Assembly (NCBI GenBank): GCA_937967505.1
Contig: CALCJM010000008.1
Span: 53,130 to 117,129 of the forward strand
DNA length: 64,000 nt
Source of the DNA: an uncultured Pirellulaceae bacterium
Lineage (GTDB): Bacteria > Planctomycetota > Planctomycetia > Pirellulales > Pirellulaceae
Reading direction: 5' to 3'
Part shown: piece after piece, positions 9,766 through 17,791 of the stretch
Numbering within the stretch: the first letter of the stretch is position 1
Layout: every line of letters begins with the position of its first letter
Position numbers and translations under genes: made by a program
Notes under the pieces: model-generated
Seen by the model: the letters and a program-made list of their open reading frames with translations, nothing else
Database searches by the model: none
Told to the model about the DNA's origin: nothing

Positions 9766-10581
9766 TCAGGCTGGCAGCAGGTTACTCAGATATTGAATAC
9801 TTGAGGATGCCAGTTTCTCAATGCCGGGAGAATAGTCAAAGACTTCCACACTAATCCAGCCGCTGTAGCGTTCCAGGTCGAGCGCTTCAAGAATGGGGCG
9901 AAAATCAACCGCTCCCATCCCGGGGCCTTGCCTGTTGGGATCATTGGCGTGGAAGTGGACTAGGTTTCCAATGTTTGCCTTGATCAATTCGGGGACCGGA
10001 AGATTTTCGGTTGACATCGCTTTCACATCCAGCAAAAGCTCCACCTGCGACGACCCAACCGCCTCAATCAGGCTCCGGGCTTGAGCAGCAGTGCAAATAA
10101 AATTTGTCTCTTCCGGCCCCAGTGGCTCGATCGCGATCGTCACGTCCAGGTCGGCCAGTTGGCCGGCGATCTGTGTCAGCACTTCAGCGGCCCGATCGAT
10201 TCCCTCGGACGGGGTGACGTGGGGAGGCAAGCTACGTTGTTGGGGGGAACCGAGCACCATCACCTTTCCGCCCAAGTCGTGGCACAGCGTGGCTAACCGG
10301 CCCAGATATGCTGCGGTGGCCGCTCGAATGGAGATGTCGTCGTGAGTCAGATGATAGCCGTTTGTTTTGGCCAACAGCCAATGGAGACCGATGATCTCAA
10401 GCCCCTCATCAGCGGCCATTTGAGCGTACTGCCTGCGAGCGCGTGAGGAAAAATCATCAATGGAATTAGCCAGCGTAAACGGTGCGATCTCCCAACCACG
10501 ATAGCCCAGCATCGACGCGTGCTGCATCGCGGCCAATGGGCTGCGGTCATGATAAAGTTCGTTGCAGATGGCAATTTTCAT
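9766..10581 (-). CDS. Sugar phosphate isomerase/epimerase-like TIM-barrel protein
   Basis: The 271 residues match the xylose-isomerase-like TIM barrel (AP endonuclease 2 superfamily). Likely metal ligands are the Glu of AIEPLG, the Asp of LLLDVKAMS, the His of VHFHANDPN and the Glu of ISVEVFDY. The pattern is that of keto-sugar or inositol epimerases and isomerases, which are numerous in planctomycetes. It begins with ATG at 10581 and lies just downstream of the glycosyltransferase gene in the same direction, suggesting a role in sugar metabolism. The substrate is unknown. Confidence 0.82.
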   Translation of the reverse strand: MKIAICNELYHDRSPLAAMQHASMLGYRGWEIAPFTLANSIDDFSSRARRQYAQMAADEGLEIIGLHWLLAKTNGYHLTHDDISIRAATAAYLGRLATLCHDLGGKVMVLGSPQQRSLPPHVTPSEGIDRAAEVLTQIAGQLADLDVTIAIEPLGPEETNFICTAAQARSLIEAVGSSQVELLLDVKAMSTENLPVPELIKANIGNLVHFHANDPNRQGPGMGAVDFRPILEALDLERYSGWISVEVFDYSPGIEKLASSSIQYLSNLLPA

Positions 10582-10618
10582 GGTGTCGGGTCAGATGAAC
10601 AAATCGATTAAACCAAAC

Positions 10619-11773
10619 CTACTTGACCAGCGCCTTGATTCGGTCGGCAAATTCCCGAACCGGATCTTCGGGGTAACGCTGGCGAATGTGTTGGCCGGCC
10701 AGCCTTCCCATCTCCTGCCATTGGTCGCGTTTTTGCCAGGCGCGTTCCAACGCGTCATCGACCAGGTTGATCGTGGCACCTTCGGCAATGAAGCCTGTTT
10801 CATTGTCGTCGATCAGTTCCACATTTCTGCCAATGTTTGTTGTGATCGAAACGCGGTTGCACAGCATCGCCTCGATCACCACCAGTGGTGCACCTTCGTA
10901 TCGCGATGGCAACAACAGCGCGTGATTACGCTCCCAAATTTCCTCAACATCAGACAGATAGCCACCAAATTCGACCATATCCTGGAGCCCGTACATCTCA
11001 ACCAGCCCTTTAAGTTGAGCCATATTCCCCTGGTCGTGGCCATAGAAGACCACCTTCAGATTGCGACCCCGCCAGTGGGGGCGTCGCAGCACATCGATAA
11101 TCAGGTCCTGGCCTTTGGACTGAAAGTGGACGCGTCCCACGACCGCGACGCGAAACGCTTCGGAGGTGTCGGGGTAGTCGGGATTTGCATCGCAGGACAC
11201 GTTGAACGGGTTGGCAATGATCTCGGCATTCTCCAACTCTAGGGCGATGTTGTTTTTCAGTTTGTTCCGGTTCTCGTCAGAGACAAAATAGACTCGGCTG
11301 GCGTTTTTATACCAGCGACGAAAATTTTCGAGTACGTTGGAATGTATGAAGAAGAAATCACTGGCACACTGTAGATTGATTCCGTAGGGAATGCCATGTT
11401 CAATACACGCGTCGGCAACCGGGATCGGATCAGGATGATAGCCGAGTGTGATTAACACCGCGTTGGGGCGTTCCCGGGCAATCCAGTCGGCGGGATTATC
11501 CGGGGGAATCGGTTGGCGAAACAACCCACTAAAAAACGACTGACGTTTTTCTCCCACTGAAGGCGTTTTTCCGCGCAGCGACAGTGTTGCCCCATTACTT
11601 TCCAACTCGAGCAGCTCTTTGGCGGTGTGTGGCCAGTACTTGTAATTGATGGCCAGTTCGTGCCCTTCGCCTTGAAGACGTTTGGCAACCTTGTACCAAA
11701 GCATCTCGCTGCCCCCCCAGGGCATACCACTCATGCAGGAATAAAAACCAAATTTCACGGAATCCGCTTTCAA
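10619..11773 (-). CDS. Glycosyltransferase, GT4 family
   Basis: A 384-residue GT-B-fold protein. The N-terminal part has a glycine-rich donor-domain entry (GMPWGGSEMLWYKVAKRL); the C-terminal domain holds VAVVGRVHFQSKGQDLIIDVL and LLLPSRYEGAPLVVIEAML, the EX7E-type nucleotide-sugar-binding region of GT4 retaining enzymes. It should transfer a sugar from a nucleotide donor onto a surface glycan. It is the third gene of a minus-strand block with the sulfotransferase-like and GT-B-like genes, so extracellular polysaccharide assembly is likely. Donor and acceptor are unknown. Confidence 0.87.
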   Translation of the reverse strand: MKADSVKFGFYSCMSGMPWGGSEMLWYKVAKRLQGEGHELAINYKYWPHTAKELLELESNGATLSLRGKTPSVGEKRQSFFSGLFRQPIPPDNPADWIARERPNAVLITLGYHPDPIPVADACIEHGIPYGINLQCASDFFFIHSNVLENFRRWYKNASRVYFVSDENRNKLKNNIALELENAEIIANPFNVSCDANPDYPDTSEAFRVAVVGRVHFQSKGQDLIIDVLRRPHWRGRNLKVVFYGHDQGNMAQLKGLVEMYGLQDMVEFGGYLSDVEEIWERNHALLLPSRYEGAPLVVIEAMLCNRVSITTNIGRNVELIDDNETGFIAEGATINLVDDALERAWQKRDQWQEMGRLAGQHIRQRYPEDPVREFADRIKALVK

Positions 11774-11892
11774 ATAAAGAATCAGGGGCAGGACAGCGAC
11801 GGCGTGGCAGGCAGCAACAGGAAGGATCAGACCGGCCGAATAACGGCTGGGAAATTAATGGTGCGATTCAATTCCGCCGCGTCTGGTTTGTA

Positions 11893-12759
11893 TCATTTCG
11901 GACGGGAATTCGCCTGGCCGGCCAACGCCATTTTCCCGGTTGTGACGATGCCGGAGTGCGGCCCGGCCAAGCCAGTTGGCACATTGGGGTTTTTCTTTGC
12001 ACCGTCTTCAGCACGAAGCGTCGAGCTGTAGGGATGGTTGACGACGAAGTCATAAACGGACTTCAGCAGAGGATACTGATTGTAAAAATTCGCCCGCAGC
12101 AACTCTGCCCCGCCGACAGGCTCAACAGCCTGGCACGTGCCGGCCAGCTGCACCTGCGGTTGACCGAGAATCTCCGCCAGCTGGTTCACCGATTTCTGGA
12201 ATGTCTCCAACAATCCGGTAAACAGGTACTCGAAGCCAAGCTTTTGTGGAAGATTGGCCAGTGTCAGGTCCGCCGGGAACCGCCCATACAGCCAGTCGGG
12301 ATAACGCCGAAAAAATGAATCGATCGTGGGGAAACGCTGTGAAAATTCCATGCGTTGCCCGCGATACCAAAAGTCAGTTTGCCGGGATTTTTGTTGAAAA
12401 TCTGCCACCATCAGTCGGAACGGATCATCCACAAACAATATCATCTGATGGTCCGCCGGAAAACAATCTGGCACGCCCATGGCAAACCGTTGATCGAAGA
12501 CCGCCGAAACGCATCGCAGCTTCTTTTTCCATTTTCCACTACCGCTTGTGACACTGCGAATCAGGTCGCCGGCGTCGGAAGTCTCGTCGATTGTGAGACT
12601 GTAATGCGAATCCCCAAACCATTGGTCGAGCACTGGTTGGAGCAATAAGTTGGCCTGCGGGCAGACGTTCGCCACAACAACAGGAGCCTCGGGATTGTAA
12701 TTTTTTGTTTGCATGGGTCGATCGGTCGGGGCAGGCGCGTCAGAGGGCTGGAATTGCAT
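11893..12759 (-). CDS. Sulfotransferase-like protein (divergent)
   Basis: I start at ATG 12759, seven bases after the stop of the upstream gene; the longer frame would be buried in that gene. The 288 residues resemble the carbohydrate 2-O-sulfotransferase group: MILFVDDPFRLMVADFQQ occupies the place of the 3'-phosphate-binding FLRDPxxR strand, and YLFTGLLETFQKSVNQLAEILG matches the conserved FVGLTERFxxSL segment. The usual N-terminal phosphosulfate loop (xxPKTGGTS) is replaced by VVVANVCPQANLLLQP, so activity with PAPS is doubtful. The family assignment is moderate. Context suggests modification of a surface glycan. Confidence 0.55.
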   Translation of the reverse strand: MQFQPSDAPAPTDRPMQTKNYNPEAPVVVANVCPQANLLLQPVLDQWFGDSHYSLTIDETSDAGDLIRSVTSGSGKWKKKLRCVSAVFDQRFAMGVPDCFPADHQMILFVDDPFRLMVADFQQKSRQTDFWYRGQRMEFSQRFPTIDSFFRRYPDWLYGRFPADLTLANLPQKLGFEYLFTGLLETFQKSVNQLAEILGQPQVQLAGTCQAVEPVGGAELLRANFYNQYPLLKSVYDFVVNHPYSSTLRAEDGAKKNPNVPTGLAGPHSGIVTTGKMALAGQANSRPK

Positions 12760-12766
12760 CAAATCA

Positions 12767-14521
12767 TCAGTTGTCAGTTTCGGTGGTCGCCGGAGAACCG
12801 TCAACAGCATCCGGTAAGGTAGAATCCTTGGCGGCTTGGTTTCGGATATCAGCATCAGGCGATGCCCGAAGTTTTGCTGTCGCGCTTTCCTGCCCGGACT
12901 TCGAATCGGCGGCAACGCCGGCAACAGCGTTCGGCTGCCCCTTTTCCGGTTTGGCGGGAGCCGAATCGCTGTTTTCCAGTTCCGCTTTGGCCTGGATGTC
13001 GGCTTGCATTTCGATCGCGCCGGCGGCATCAGCGGCCATTTTTTCTTCGTGAAAATCTTTCCATTTTTTCAGGTTTTGGACAGCAACCTGCGCCACCTTG
13101 TATCGTTTATTGATTTCCTCGGCCCGTTGCAGTTGCGTGTCGTAACGCTCTTTCAAATCCGTATTGCGTTTTTTGATCGCCGCGACCTGATCGATCATTT
13201 TGGTAACCAGCGCTCTGGAGCTTTCATGAGTCTCCTGCATTTCGGCAATCAGTTTTGAGTAATTCAAACACTGGTTTCGCAGTCGGGTGATCTCCAGCGG
13301 GGCAGAATCCAAGCGTTTGGTGAGTGCCTCCAGTTCGATTTGCAGCCGTGCGACATCCTCGTTTTCGAAAACTTCGTTGTGCGGGTACAGCCGATTGAGC
13401 TCGAACGAATCCAACACCGGAAAGAAACCTTTCTCCGGATCATTGAGCACGCGATAGGGCAGTTGCACATCCCTGTTCTCCTTCCTGGCGGTTCTGCCGG
13501 CCTCGATCATTGTGGTGATCAACTGAATCAGGCGAGGCGTCGCAGGTGTCCGGCATTCCAAGTTGTCGTGCAGCATTGCTTCTTGGAACAGCATCTTGGG
13601 CTCAGGTGGCGATTCCAGTTCCAACAGGGTCTGTCGCACATGTGCCGGAGCGCTGATTGTCCATGCCGACGCAACATACAATGGGGTGTTGTGGAAATTA
13701 AGGATTGCCGTTGGACGCTTCTTTAGAACACTTTCAAGGTACAATGTTGACGGGGTCGTGATGACCGCATCAACCTGGTCGATCATTTCCAATAGCGCGG
13801 TTTTTTTACCCGGATCGGGGGTCGGAAGGCCAATCTCCTCATCTAGCCCCGACGTCAAACGCCAGGTGACCTCGACGGGGCGTCCATTGATCACCGCATT
13901 GGCGTCAACAATTCGTTTTAAGTGAGTCAGCGAGTTAACGACGGTCGCACGTTGGTGATCATTAAATGCCGGCGTGTTGGCGGTAGCGATCAATAACCGA
14001 AACGGTCCCTTGCGTTGGATTTTCGAGGGCCGCCCGGTCAACAGTGAATCCAGGCGCGGTAGGCCGACCGACTCACAACGTCCCGGGTTGCCCCACGATT
14101 CAACCGATCGCACCTGGCTTTTTCCAATGCAGGCCAGCTTGCTGCCGAACAGCGGTTGGAACATGCTGCCTTCGGGCAGGTCCGGATGCTCCCACGTGTT
14201 GCGGTACTCCAGAATGCCGTCGGACAGAATCAAAACGGGCAAATGAGCGAAATTGGTGTTCAGCTTTCGCAAGATCGAAAGCTCTTCCCACGAATAGTGC
14301 ATGTGAGTGATGATGATCGCAGCGTCTTCGGGCGGCAACCAGTCCGTGGTGTACCCCGAAACAACCTCCCAAGGGATGGGCAACTGGTCCAACCACGATT
14401 TGTAGATGGAACTTTCATCGGCGAAGTGACAAAGAATATAAGCGCGATCCGCCAAGGGCTCCAAGAGCTCCGCCGGAGTATCAACAGGCGGTTGTGCATC
14501 GATTGTAGGTTCGTCGCTCAT
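12767..14521 (-). CDS. GT-B-fold glycosyl/glycerophosphotransferase-like protein with coiled-coil tail
   Basis: Residues 1-380 show a GT-B-like layout similar to CDP-glycerol glycerophosphotransferases and surface-polysaccharide transferases; the best signature is VDAVITTPSTLYLESVLKKRPTA. About residues 400-500 are a predicted coiled coil (repeated heptads such as LQIELEALTKRLDSAPLEITRLRNQ in two runs), followed by an Ala/Glu/Ser-rich disordered tail. The long tail is unusual for such enzymes and could hold a complex together. It heads the glycan block, seven bases from the sulfotransferase-like gene. Enzyme class is an inference. Confidence 0.55.
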   Translation of the reverse strand: MSDEPTIDAQPPVDTPAELLEPLADRAYILCHFADESSIYKSWLDQLPIPWEVVSGYTTDWLPPEDAAIIITHMHYSWEELSILRKLNTNFAHLPVLILSDGILEYRNTWEHPDLPEGSMFQPLFGSKLACIGKSQVRSVESWGNPGRCESVGLPRLDSLLTGRPSKIQRKGPFRLLIATANTPAFNDHQRATVVNSLTHLKRIVDANAVINGRPVEVTWRLTSGLDEEIGLPTPDPGKKTALLEMIDQVDAVITTPSTLYLESVLKKRPTAILNFHNTPLYVASAWTISAPAHVRQTLLELESPPEPKMLFQEAMLHDNLECRTPATPRLIQLITTMIEAGRTARKENRDVQLPYRVLNDPEKGFFPVLDSFELNRLYPHNEVFENEDVARLQIELEALTKRLDSAPLEITRLRNQCLNYSKLIAEMQETHESSRALVTKMIDQVAAIKKRNTDLKERYDTQLQRAEEINKRYKVAQVAVQNLKKWKDFHEEKMAADAAGAIEMQADIQAKAELENSDSAPAKPEKGQPNAVAGVAADSKSGQESATAKLRASPDADIRNQAAKDSTLPDAVDGSPATTETDN

Positions 14522-14891
14522 AAGATTTGAAGGGTTCCGGAGAATCGTCAGGGCTTTGCTGCCATCAAAACGCCTGTTATCGAAAAGAATACGGCTGTCA
14601 TCATTTTAACTCAACATCAGCACGCCATCGCAATGCGACTAAAACACTATCATTGCGGAAATTGACGGCATTTGCCACATGAAGGTGCAAATTTCCCAAT
14701 GTTCCAAGGGCTTTTGCGACTTCCGTGGTAAAAGAAATTCAGGTTGGCCTTTTTTGGCATTCGCGGTGCACTGGAGTTGAATCGTTAAGACGAAGCCGAT
14801 GCCTCTTAGGCAGCAGAAAAATGGCAACGTCTCGACCACGGGCCGGAGCGTCCGGTAATCTACTGTACGAATGAATGTGAAAGGGCCAGAA
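14522..14891. other. Intergenic region between divergent genes
   Basis: About 370 bases separate the minus-strand glycan block from the plus-strand secreted protein gene, so promoters for both directions must lie here. The stretch is AT-richer near 14570-14760. I see no strong -35/-10 pair, repeat or convincing small gene. Confidence 0.4.
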
Positions 14892-15626
14892 ATGACTCGA
14901 CCAATTTCCCGCATTATTGCTTTGACCGTCTGCACACTGATGGGCACCTTCGCCGCCCAGGCATTTGCCGATGACTATCATCATATCAATTCACTGGCAC
15001 GAAAAATTCACAACAAAGCCAAAATTCTGCTGAAAGAGACACGGCATTATCGTTCAACGTCAAACTACGTTCACCTAGTGCGCGACGTGGCGGAACTGGA
15101 TCAGCTGGCCTGCCACTTACGTGATATTGCAAAAAATGAGGGTGACTTGGATCACATGGCGGCGGACATTGCCAATATTAATGCCAAATTCCACCACATC
15201 GAAGCGCTTTTTGATGTGACCGAGTTAAATGCCACATACGGCCGTGGATTCATCAAGGGACACACAGCACACGTCAAACGTTTGTTGAACAGTATCGAAG
15301 ATGCGATCTGTCATATCGGAGACGACATCGAAAGCCTGCGGGCGACAACGCCAGTGGTCGTTCAAACCACGGTACAGCCTGCTGTCATCGCGACGCCCTA
15401 CGCCAGATACGCACAACGACCGGTGGTGACGCATGTCGAAACCTATCGGGTTCCTGCCAACCTGCGTTACCGAACACCCTACGGGGGAAACACCGGGCGA
15501 CAGTTGCACCGAGACCACGATCACCATGAAGCAGCCTACGTTCGTCCGGCACCGGGCTGTGGCGGTGGCCAAGGCTCGTGGTTCTCGATTGGCGGCGGCA
15601 GCTCAAAGATCACGTTCCGCTTCTAA
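14892..15626 (+). CDS. Secreted histidine-rich hypothetical protein
   Basis: A 244-residue protein with a clear signal peptide (RIIALTVCTLMGTFAAQAFA, likely cut after AFA). The mature part begins DDYHHINSLARKIHNKAK and is helical with many His and Asp; the C-terminal third is Pro/Tyr/His-rich (HRDHDHHEAAY) and ends in a Gly/Ser-rich segment with an aromatic last residue (KITFRF). I chose ATG 14892 because AAAGGG lies at 14879-14884; ATG 14871 is upstream. His clusters could bind metal ions. No known family is recognised; related small secreted proteins are common in planctomycetes. Confidence 0.72.
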   Translation: MTRPISRIIALTVCTLMGTFAAQAFADDYHHINSLARKIHNKAKILLKETRHYRSTSNYVHLVRDVAELDQLACHLRDIAKNEGDLDHMAADIANINAKFHHIEALFDVTELNATYGRGFIKGHTAHVKRLLNSIEDAICHIGDDIESLRATTPVVVQTTVQPAVIATPYARYAQRPVVTHVETYRVPANLRYRTPYGGNTGRQLHRDHDHHEAAYVRPAPGCGGGQGSWFSIGGGSSKITFRF

Positions 15627-15672
15627 GTTTCAAATTTCAACCGCTTAACAACTGAACTTCCCCCACCTTGAG

Positions 15673-15699
15673 CTTCGTCCGGCAAAACGTCAGGCGAAG
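15673..15699 (+). terminator. Hairpin between convergent genes
   Basis: CTTCGTCC...GGCGAAG forms an imperfect stem around an AAAA-containing loop and is followed by TTCTTCT. It sits between the convergent secreted-protein and selenoprotein genes, so a terminator acting on one or both is plausible. The weak T-run keeps confidence low. Confidence 0.4.
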
Positions 15700-15707
15700 T
15701 TCTTCTG

Positions 15708-16235
15708 TTACTGGTCCGCCACCCGTCGCAAAATCGACTTAACCGTGGGGCGGTCAAACGGGCTGGTACTGATATGTTGCATCCGCACGATGCCTTGCGG
15801 ATCAATCAAAACATCGCCGCCAAGCTGGCGCAGGTCCTTTCCCGGTTTGCCCGGTGGATTTCCTGCCCAGATCACTTTGAGGTACTTCCAGATCGCCGCT
15901 GGCCGGGAGAGCTCCCACCACGAACCGGTCAAAAAACCGTAGGCCCTGTACAACCGTCGGTCGCTGTCCAATAACAGCGGCCACGGCATGGCGGTCCCGG
16001 CAGCGTATTGCCTCCCCAGCACATCGCTGTCAAAAGTGACAATCTTCGTTCGAATGTCGAGTTGTTCCAGTTGATCTTTCTGTTGACGCAACTGCGTCAC
16101 GTGCGCGCGGCACGGCGGTCAGCCAAGATGCCGATGGAACACCAGCAGCAGCCAGTGGCCGCTGTCGTCGGCCAACGTGTGCGTTGTCCCGTGAATATCC
16201 TTCAGCGAAAAATCGATAGCGCGTTTGTCCGGCAT
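15708..16235 (-). CDS. Probable selenoprotein: peroxiredoxin-like (AhpC/TSA, PRXL2/SelU-type) with UxxC motif
   Basis: Read from ATG 16235, the frame gives MPDKRAIDFSLKDIHG, then VFHRHLG, an in-frame TGA (16119-16121), then PPCRAHVTQLRQQ and on to a normal stop at 15708. Homology continues without shift on both sides. The TGA falls exactly at the first catalytic Cys of the family motif HLGCxxCR, giving U39-P-P-C42. From base 20 after the TGA the RNA can form UGACGC-AGUU-GCGUCA: a 6-bp stem whose loop begins 26 nt after the TGA with G as second loop base, which agrees with the bacterial SECIS rule. The later part (TFDSDVLG, WPLLLDSDRRLYRAYG, LGGDVLIDPQG) is thioredoxin-fold. It would be a thiol/selenol oxidoreductase or peroxidase. 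The alternative is a TGC-to-TGA nonsense mutation. The fragment starting at GTG 16100 would lack the active site. Confidence 0.72.
16084..16099 (-). promoter_or_regulatory. Candidate bacterial SECIS hairpin
   Basis: The 16 bases are a perfect inverted repeat (TGACGCA arms around GT on the coding strand). In RNA this gives a 6-bp stem and an AGUU loop. The loop starts 26 nt downstream of the UGA at 16119-16121, within the 16-37 nt window known for bacterial SECIS elements, and has the required G among the first two loop bases. Function is inferred from position and shape only. Confidence 0.55.
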
Positions 16236-16507
16236 ATTCGCGACCTAGTTAAAACGTAGAAACAAAGCAAATGGTTTACCCTCCCGGTTCCCGACTCTCT
16301 CACGAACCTCATGGCGAAATTTTCAAGCATTGTAACATGCTTCTTCCTTTCCTCCCGGATTAGGTTTATTCTGGGGAAAATTGTTTTCACGATCCAATCA
16401 GCGTGAATCGCGGTTCTAATTTCGGTAGTTTCGTGTCGCCGGGATCGCGCTGTCGCCGACACCCGTTTTCAACACCTTCATCAAATAGCTGGAAAGTAGA
16501 CTGTTAA

Positions 16508-17488
16508 ATGATCCCTGCACTTAGACTTGGAAACGGCTCCCAACTTCCTGCCGTTGGACTGGGAATGTGGAAGACCGATCGGTCTCAGGTCGCCGATCTG
16601 GTCAAAACCGCTGTCGATGTTGGCTATCGGCACTTTGACTGCGCCTGCGACTACGGGAACGAGCAGCAGGTGGGGCAGGGATTGAAGTTGGCGCTGCAAA
16701 GTGCGGCGTGTCAGCGCGAGGATCTCTGGATCACCTCCAAGTTATGGAACACTTACCACGCTGCCGAACACGTCCGCCAGGCTTGCGAAAAAACACTCGA
16801 CGATCTGGGGCTGGATTACCTTGACCTGTACCTGGTTCACTTCCCAATCGCGACTCGATTCGTGCCGTTCGAGGACCGGTACCCGCCCGAGTGGTTCTTT
16901 GATCCTGAATCGCCCAACCCAAAAATCGAATACGCGCCTGTTTCCATCGAGGAGACGTGGCGGGCAATGGAACAATTGGTCGAAAGCGGACTGGTGAAAA
17001 ACATTGGTGTCTGCAATTTTAACTGTCAGTTACTGCGTGAATTGTTGACATGGGCCACGACGCGCCCTTCGGTTCTACAAATCGAATCGCATCCACAACT
17101 GACCCAAGAGAAACTGATCCGCTTTTGCGGGCAGGAAGACATCGCGGTCACCGCGTTTTCACCACTGGGCGCCGAATCGTACTACAGTTTGAATATGGCA
17201 GAAGAAAACGAATCCGTTTTACGGCAACCGGTAATTCGGGAGATTGCTGCCGCCGTCGGCAGAACCCCCGGTCAAGTGGTGTTGCGGTGGGGCGTTCAAC
17301 GCGGCACTTCCATCGTCCCCAAAACGGCGCGCGTGGAACGACTGGAAGAGAATCTGGCGATCTTTGATTTTGAACTGACAAAGGAACAGATGGAGAAAAT
17401 CTCGGCACTGAATCTGAACCGGCGATTCAACGATCCCGGCCAATTCTGCGAGGCGGCTTTCAATACATTTTTTCCAATCTACGAATAA
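16508..17488 (+). CDS. Aldo/keto reductase
   Basis: A full-length 326-residue AKR-family barrel. The catalytic tetrad is visible: Asp44 (HFDCACDYG), Tyr49, Lys78 (ITSKLW) and His111 (LYLVHFP). The C-terminal NADPH-binding segment SIVPKTARVERLEENL is also present. Such enzymes reduce aldehydes and ketones to alcohols with NADPH in the cytoplasm. It is divergent from the selenoprotein gene across 270 bases, so the two could share regulation, for instance in carbonyl or oxidative stress; that is conjecture. The start is ATG 16508. Confidence 0.92.
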   Translation: MIPALRLGNGSQLPAVGLGMWKTDRSQVADLVKTAVDVGYRHFDCACDYGNEQQVGQGLKLALQSAACQREDLWITSKLWNTYHAAEHVRQACEKTLDDLGLDYLDLYLVHFPIATRFVPFEDRYPPEWFFDPESPNPKIEYAPVSIEETWRAMEQLVESGLVKNIGVCNFNCQLLRELLTWATTRPSVLQIESHPQLTQEKLIRFCGQEDIAVTAFSPLGAESYYSLNMAEENESVLRQPVIREIAAAVGRTPGQVVLRWGVQRGTSIVPKTARVERLEENLAIFDFELTKEQMEKISALNLNRRFNDPGQFCEAAFNTFFPIYE

Positions 17489-17644
17489 ACATCAGGCTTG
17501 GCAACCTCTCGAGTAATCTCTCGAGCCCTCGAACGTAGCATGTCCGCTGCATTCCAACGTCACCTCCGATGTCGCTTTGTTTTGGGGAATGAATTTTCCC
17601 GACCACACCCACGGTGAATCTTTGCGCTGCGTGCGGGCCGATGG

Positions 17645-17752
17645 TTAGGCGACCGGTCGTTAGGGATTTACCACTCGTTGACGACGCTGCCAGCGTCGGA
17701 GCGAAGCTGGCAGTATCGCCAACGGTAAGCTTTCAACTGCCAATCGCCTTAA
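17645..17752 (+). repeat. Palindromic interspersed repeat, copy 1
   Basis: The 108-base segment is near-identical (roughly 85-90% by eye) to the reverse complement of 28039-28150. It has a hairpin core, GCTGCCAGC...GCTGGCAG, and outer arms starting TTAGGCGAC and ending GCGATTGG-like on the opposite strand, so the whole can fold as an imperfect cruciform. It carries no gene, which is the pattern of a REP/MITE-like element. The rest of the 300-base gap holds nothing recognisable. Confidence 0.75.
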
Positions 17753-17791
17753 CGCGTGTCCGGATCTCACAAAATTGGGTACACTTAGGGT

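Noticed and set aside
8948..9796. 282-residue plus-strand frame
   Set aside because: It is antisense to the better-supported minus-strand genes at 8603-9679 and 9766-10581; no family resemblance.
10562..11242. 226-residue plus-strand frame
   Set aside because: It lies opposite the glycosyltransferase gene and has no motif.
15708..16100. 130-residue thioredoxin-fold protein starting at GTG 16100
   Set aside because: It lacks the active site and begins mid-domain; the frame continues upstream through the TGA with family homology, so the longer selenoprotein reading is preferred.
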